A stretch of 64,000 bases of DNA. Source: Ameyamaea chiangmaiensis (GTDB lineage Bacteria > Pseudomonadota > Alphaproteobacteria > Acetobacterales > Acetobacteraceae). The position numbers and the translations under genes were made by a program. This document shows positions 61,158 to 64,000 of the stretch, piece after piece. The stretch is from NCBI RefSeq assembly GCF_025995235.1, contig NZ_BAPT01000040.1, positions 186,001 to 250,000 on the forward strand, written 5' to 3'. Each line of letters opens with the position of its first letter. Positions within the stretch are counted from its first letter, which is position 1. The notes under the pieces were generated by a model, which was given only the letters and a program-made list of their open reading frames with translations, did no database searches and was not told where the DNA came from.

Positions 61158-61979
61158 ATGACCACTGACGGAACGGATATTCGACTGGTTCTGGCGGACG
61201 TGGATGGCACGCTGGTCACGAAAGAGAAAATTCTGACGCCGCGTGCCATACGGGCCGTGGAAAAGCTGCGTGAGCGCGGGATTGTGTTCACGGTGACCAG
61301 CGGCCGACCGCCGAAAGGCATGGCGATGTTGATCGAGCCGCTCAAGCTCGACCAGCCGATCGCGGGTTTCAACGGCGGCCTGATCGTCAAACCGGACTTC
61401 ACGCAAATCGAGGCCCGGACTTTGTCCAGGGACGTGGCCCGTCGCACGATCGCCATCATGCGCCAGCACAAGGTCGATGTGTGGGTGTATAATGGCAACG
61501 ACTGGATCGTGGGCGATGCGGACGCTCCCCACGTCGCGCGGGAGCAATGGACGGTGAAATTTCCGCCCGTCGTGCGCCCCGATATCGAAGCCGCGCTCGA
61601 CAGCGTGGTGAAAATCACCGGCGTGAGCGACGATCTCGATCTGATGGTCCGGGTCGAGAAGGATCTTCAGGACGCCATTGGTGACGTGGCATCGGCGGCC
61701 CGCTCGCAGCCCTATTATGTCGACGTGACCCACCACGACGCCAACAAGGGCGGCGTGGTCGAGGCCCTGGAGCGTCTGACCGGGATTGGTCGCGCGCAGA
61801 TGGCCACGTTGGGCGATCAACCCAACGATGTCGTCATGTTTCGGAAAAGTGGCGTGTCGATCGCGATGGGACAGGCAATCGACGACGTGAAGAAGCAGGC
61901 AACGTACGTCTCGACCTCCTCGGAGGAAGAGGGGTTCGCGACCGGTGTGGAGCGTTATATTTTGGGAGAATCTGTATGA
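61158..61979 (+). CDS. Cof-type HAD hydrolase, second copy
   Basis: A 273-residue paralogue of the preceding protein: motif I VLADVDGTLV, motif II FTVTSGRPPKGM, Lys in DANKGGVVEAL and motif IV TLGDQPNDVVMFRKSGVSIA. The two copies differ in the cap region, where substrate is read, so they may act on different phosphates. GGGGAG lies 8 bases before ATG 61158. Its stop overlaps pgl (ATGA). Confidence 0.88.
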   Translation: MTTDGTDIRLVLADVDGTLVTKEKILTPRAIRAVEKLRERGIVFTVTSGRPPKGMAMLIEPLKLDQPIAGFNGGLIVKPDFTQIEARTLSRDVARRTIAIMRQHKVDVWVYNGNDWIVGDADAPHVAREQWTVKFPPVVRPDIEAALDSVVKITGVSDDLDLMVRVEKDLQDAIGDVASAARSQPYYVDVTHHDANKGGVVEALERLTGIGRAQMATLGDQPNDVVMFRKSGVSIAMGQAIDDVKKQATYVSTSSEEEGFATGVERYILGESV

Positions 61980-62707
61980 CCCAGGACGTCACCACGGGAC
62001 GCGTCGTCGTCCTGGACAATGGCGAGGCAATCGCCCGTCATGTTGCCGACTGGCTGCTGGATAAGGCGCTGGCCAAGACCGGCGCACCGTTTGTCGTCGC
62101 GCTGTCGGGTGGATCGACGCCCAAGCGGCTTTACGAGCTGATGGCCGAGCCAGCATACGCGGCCCGGTTTCCGTGGGCCAACACGCAGTTTTTCTTCGGT
62201 GACGAGCGATTCGTGCCCGTTGACGACCCCGCCAGTAATTTCAGCATGGTGACGACGGCACTCCTGTCGCACGTGCCGATGCCGCCGGCCAATGTCCACC
62301 GGATGAAGACCGAAGGTGCGCCCGAGGTGGAAGCCGCGTCCTACGAGGCCGCGTTGAAGGCGCTCTATGGTGCTGATGCACTTGACCCGTCGCGGCCTTT
62401 GTTCGACGTTGTACTGCTGGGGTTGGGCGACAATGGCCACACCGCGTCCCTGTTTCCGCGTCAGCCGGTTTTGCGGGAAGAGACGAAATGGGTCGCGACC
62501 TGCGTGCCGGACGATGCGCCGCACACGCGCCTGACGCTGACCTATCCGGCGATCCAGTCCAGCCGGCATGTCGTCTTCATGGTGACGGGAGCCGCCAAGC
62601 AGGGCGCGTTCACGCGGGTGCGGGATGCCGATCCTGACGAGCCCGCAAGTTTCATCACGACCGAGGGCGATCTTGTCTGGTATGTCGATCCGGCGGTGGT
62701 CGGCTGA
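61976..62707 (+). CDS. pgl: 6-phosphogluconolactonase
   Basis: A 243-residue DevB-type lactonase opening the lactone made by Zwf. Motifs: FVVALSGGSTPKRLYELMAE, FFFGDERFVPVDDPASNFSM and LLGLGDNGHTASLFPRQP. ATG 61976 overlaps the previous gene by 4 bases, so translation is coupled. It is a standard partner of zwf and gnd. Confidence 0.96.
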   Translation: MTQDVTTGRVVVLDNGEAIARHVADWLLDKALAKTGAPFVVALSGGSTPKRLYELMAEPAYAARFPWANTQFFFGDERFVPVDDPASNFSMVTTALLSHVPMPPANVHRMKTEGAPEVEAASYEAALKALYGADALDPSRPLFDVVLLGLGDNGHTASLFPRQPVLREETKWVATCVPDDAPHTRLTLTYPAIQSSRHVVFMVTGAAKQGAFTRVRDADPDEPASFITTEGDLVWYVDPAVVG

Positions 62708-62715
62708 GGCCGCTG

Positions 62716-62733
62716 CCGGGACAAACGTCCCGG
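62716..62733 (+). terminator. Intercistronic hairpin between pgl and rpiA
   Basis: CCGGGAC (62716-62722), loop AAAC, GTCCCGG (62727-62733), followed by an A-rich stretch up to the rpiA ribosome site. No U-tract is present; it is likely a processing or stability element. Confidence 0.5.
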
Positions 62734-62767
62734 GCAAACAAAAAAGAAGAAGGACCGGAGATCGGTC

Positions 62768-63481
62768 ATGGCAAGCGGGAACGGCGTTATGACGGATCAG
62801 GCAGACCGTCAGAAACAGGCGGTGGCGGTGGCAGCCGCCGCTCTGGTCGAAAACGGCATGGTGGTCGGGCTCGGTACCGGCAGCACGGCCGCTTATATGA
62901 TCGAGGTGTTGGGTCAGCGCTGGGCCGAGGGTCTGCGTTTCGTCGGTATTCCGACGTCAGAGCGGTCGGCGGAGCAGGCGCGTGCGCTGGGCATCGAACT
63001 GGTCACGTTTGCCACGCATCCGGTCATTGACCTCGCGATCGACGGCGCTGATGAGGTGGAGCGCGGCACGCTCGACCTCATCAAGGGGCTGGGGGGGGCT
63101 CTTTTCCGGGAAAAGATTGTTGCAGCGGCGGCCAAACGGTTCGTGGTGGTCGCGGACGCGTCCAAGCTGGTCGACCATCTGGGCACCCGGACGGCCGTCC
63201 CCGTGGAGGTCACGCCCTTCGGGTGGGAGCGCACGGCGTACCAGATCGAGGCTCTGGGCGCGACGACGGTGCCGCGACGCGATCGGACCGGCAGTTTTTT
63301 CGTCACCGACGGTGGTAACTACATCCTCGACAGCAATTTCGGTGTCATGGACGATCCTCCGCGCGTGGCCCGCGAACTGCGCGAAGTTGTTGGCGTGGTG
63401 GAAAGCGGGTTTTTCATTGGCCGAACGTCCGAGGTTCTGATCGCGGGCGCGGATGGGGTGACCCGGATGGTGCGGTCATGA
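62768..63481 (+). CDS. rpiA: Ribose-5-phosphate isomerase A
   Basis: A 237-residue enzyme interconverting ribulose-5-P and ribose-5-P. Motifs: VVGLGTGSTAAYMIE, IPTSERSAEQARALGI, DLAIDGADEVERGTLDLIKG, GGALFREKIVAAAAKRFVVV and GGNYILDSNFGVMDDP. ATG 62768 has CCGGAGA upstream; ATG 62789 is another possibility. A run of eight G residues at 63091-63098 lies in the frame. Its stop overlaps gntK (ATGA). Confidence 0.95.
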   Translation: MASGNGVMTDQADRQKQAVAVAAAALVENGMVVGLGTGSTAAYMIEVLGQRWAEGLRFVGIPTSERSAEQARALGIELVTFATHPVIDLAIDGADEVERGTLDLIKGLGGALFREKIVAAAAKRFVVVADASKLVDHLGTRTAVPVEVTPFGWERTAYQIEALGATTVPRRDRTGSFFVTDGGNYILDSNFGVMDDPPRVARELREVVGVVESGFFIGRTSEVLIAGADGVTRMVRS

Positions 63482-64000
63482 CCGCCCCCCTGCCGATCGC
63501 CGAAGGGATCCGGCCCCGTATTCTGGTCATCATGGGTGTGTCGGGCTGCGGCAAGACGACGATCGCCGAAGGGCTGCAGAACACGCTCGGCTGGCCGTAT
63601 GAAGAGGGTGACCGACTGCATCCCGCGGCCAATGTCGAAAAGATGGCGTCGGGGATTCCTCTGACGGACGAGGACCGGTGGCCGTGGCTCGACAGATGTC
63701 GGACGTGGATCGACGGTCATGCACGGGACGGCGGCATCCTGACATGCTCGGCCCTGAAGCGGAGCTATCGGGACAGGCTGCGATCGGGCGGTTCGGATGT
63801 GCTGTTCGTCTATCTCAAGGTGCCCGAATTCGTGCTCCGGGATCGGCTGGCGCATCGGACGGGGCACTACATGCCTCCGTCGCTGCTGCCCAGCCAGCTC
63901 GCGACGCTTGAGGAGCCCGGGGAGGACGAGGCCGCGTTGTGGATCGAGGTGCAGCACACACCCGCCGAGGCCGTGGCCCGCGTGATCGGGATGCTGCGGG
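63478..64000 (+). CDS. gntK: Gluconokinase (partial, runs off the window)
   Basis: The first 174 codons are present without a stop. GntK phosphorylates gluconate to 6-phosphogluconate, feeding the pathway encoded upstream. The P-loop is VIMGVSGCGKTTIAEGL, followed by EGDRLHPAANVEKMASGIPL, TDEDRWPWL, LTCSALKRSYRDRLR and HYMPPSLLPSQLATLE, all diagnostic of the GntK family. ATG 63478 overlaps the rpiA stop. Family length is about 165-180 residues, so only a few codons should be missing. Confidence 0.95.
   Translation, partial: MTAPLPIAEGIRPRILVIMGVSGCGKTTIAEGLQNTLGWPYEEGDRLHPAANVEKMASGIPLTDEDRWPWLDRCRTWIDGHARDGGILTCSALKRSYRDRLRSGGSDVLFVYLKVPEFVLRDRLAHRTGHYMPPSLLPSQLATLEEPGEDEAALWIEVQHTPAEAVARVIGMLR

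Noticed and set aside
1..64000. CRISPR arrays, rRNA operons and insertion sequences
   Set aside because: No regularly spaced repeats, rRNA sequence or transposase frames were seen anywhere in the window.

Overview
The window is gene-dense, high-GC DNA (about two thirds G+C by eye) from an alphaproteobacterium, most likely an acetic acid bacterium of the Acetobacteraceae. The strongest indicators are a transaldolase-glucose-6-phosphate isomerase fusion (54737-57604) inside a long pentose phosphate operon, a phosphoketolase-acetate kinase pair, an FMN riboswitch in front of ribD-ribE-ribBA-ribH, and a secB / Tim44-like / mltA neighbourhood typical of alphaproteobacteria. The species cannot be fixed from sequence alone. 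No CRISPR array, insertion sequence, rRNA or prophage gene is visible.

Layout. 0-7.4 kb: small membrane protein, murJ and a glutathione-peroxidase-like gene, a CNT nucleoside transporter, an MscS-type channel, gpsA and rlmJ. 7.4-11.3 kb: FMN riboswitch with a terminator platform and the riboflavin operon, closed by a strong hairpin. 11.3-14.3 kb: tsaD divergent from hemC-hemD. 14.3-22.5 kb: secB and a phosphohistidine phosphatase facing the Tim44-like / mltA / DNA methyltransferase / XRE-cupin / GNAT / tri-haem cytochrome c peroxidase / smr series, then ruvX. 22.6-26.1 kb: gatCAB and tRNA-Ser(GCT). 26.1-30.5 kb: an accessory block next to the tRNA, holding a 0.5 kb stretch with no gene and then a GntR regulator divergent from a kinase, a class-III PLP enzyme and an SDR. 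30.6-36.9 kb: metallophosphoesterase, FAD-linked D-2-hydroxyacid dehydrogenase, and an NCS1 permease-DUF1028-MFS operon. 36.9-40.6 kb: ackA-xfp with an FNR-like box upstream. 40.7-52.1 kb: nitroreductase, YidB-like protein, TonB-like protein, hydrolase and quinone oxidoreductase, ClC channel, Na+/H+ antiporter, hisC, ankyrin protein, metallo-beta-lactamase-fold hydrolase. 52.5-64 kb: tkt, tal-pgi, gnd, zwf, two HAD phosphatases, pgl, rpiA and the start of gntK.

How they work together. The right-hand operon holds the oxidative pentose phosphate pathway and most of the non-oxidative branch, plus gluconate phosphorylation. This suits organisms that oxidise sugars in the periplasm and feed gluconate and glucose through 6-phosphogluconate. 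The ackA-xfp operon can turn the resulting xylulose-5-P/fructose-6-P into acetyl phosphate and then acetate plus ATP, and an FNR-like site suggests oxygen control. The tRNA-linked kinase / phospho-lyase-like / dehydrogenase block is the best candidate for an uncharacterised pathway. It looks like phosphorylation of an amino alcohol or hydroxy amino acid, elimination of phosphate and ammonia to an aldehyde, and redox processing, under a GntR repressor whose probable operator is a perfect 9-1-9 palindrome overlapping a good promoter.
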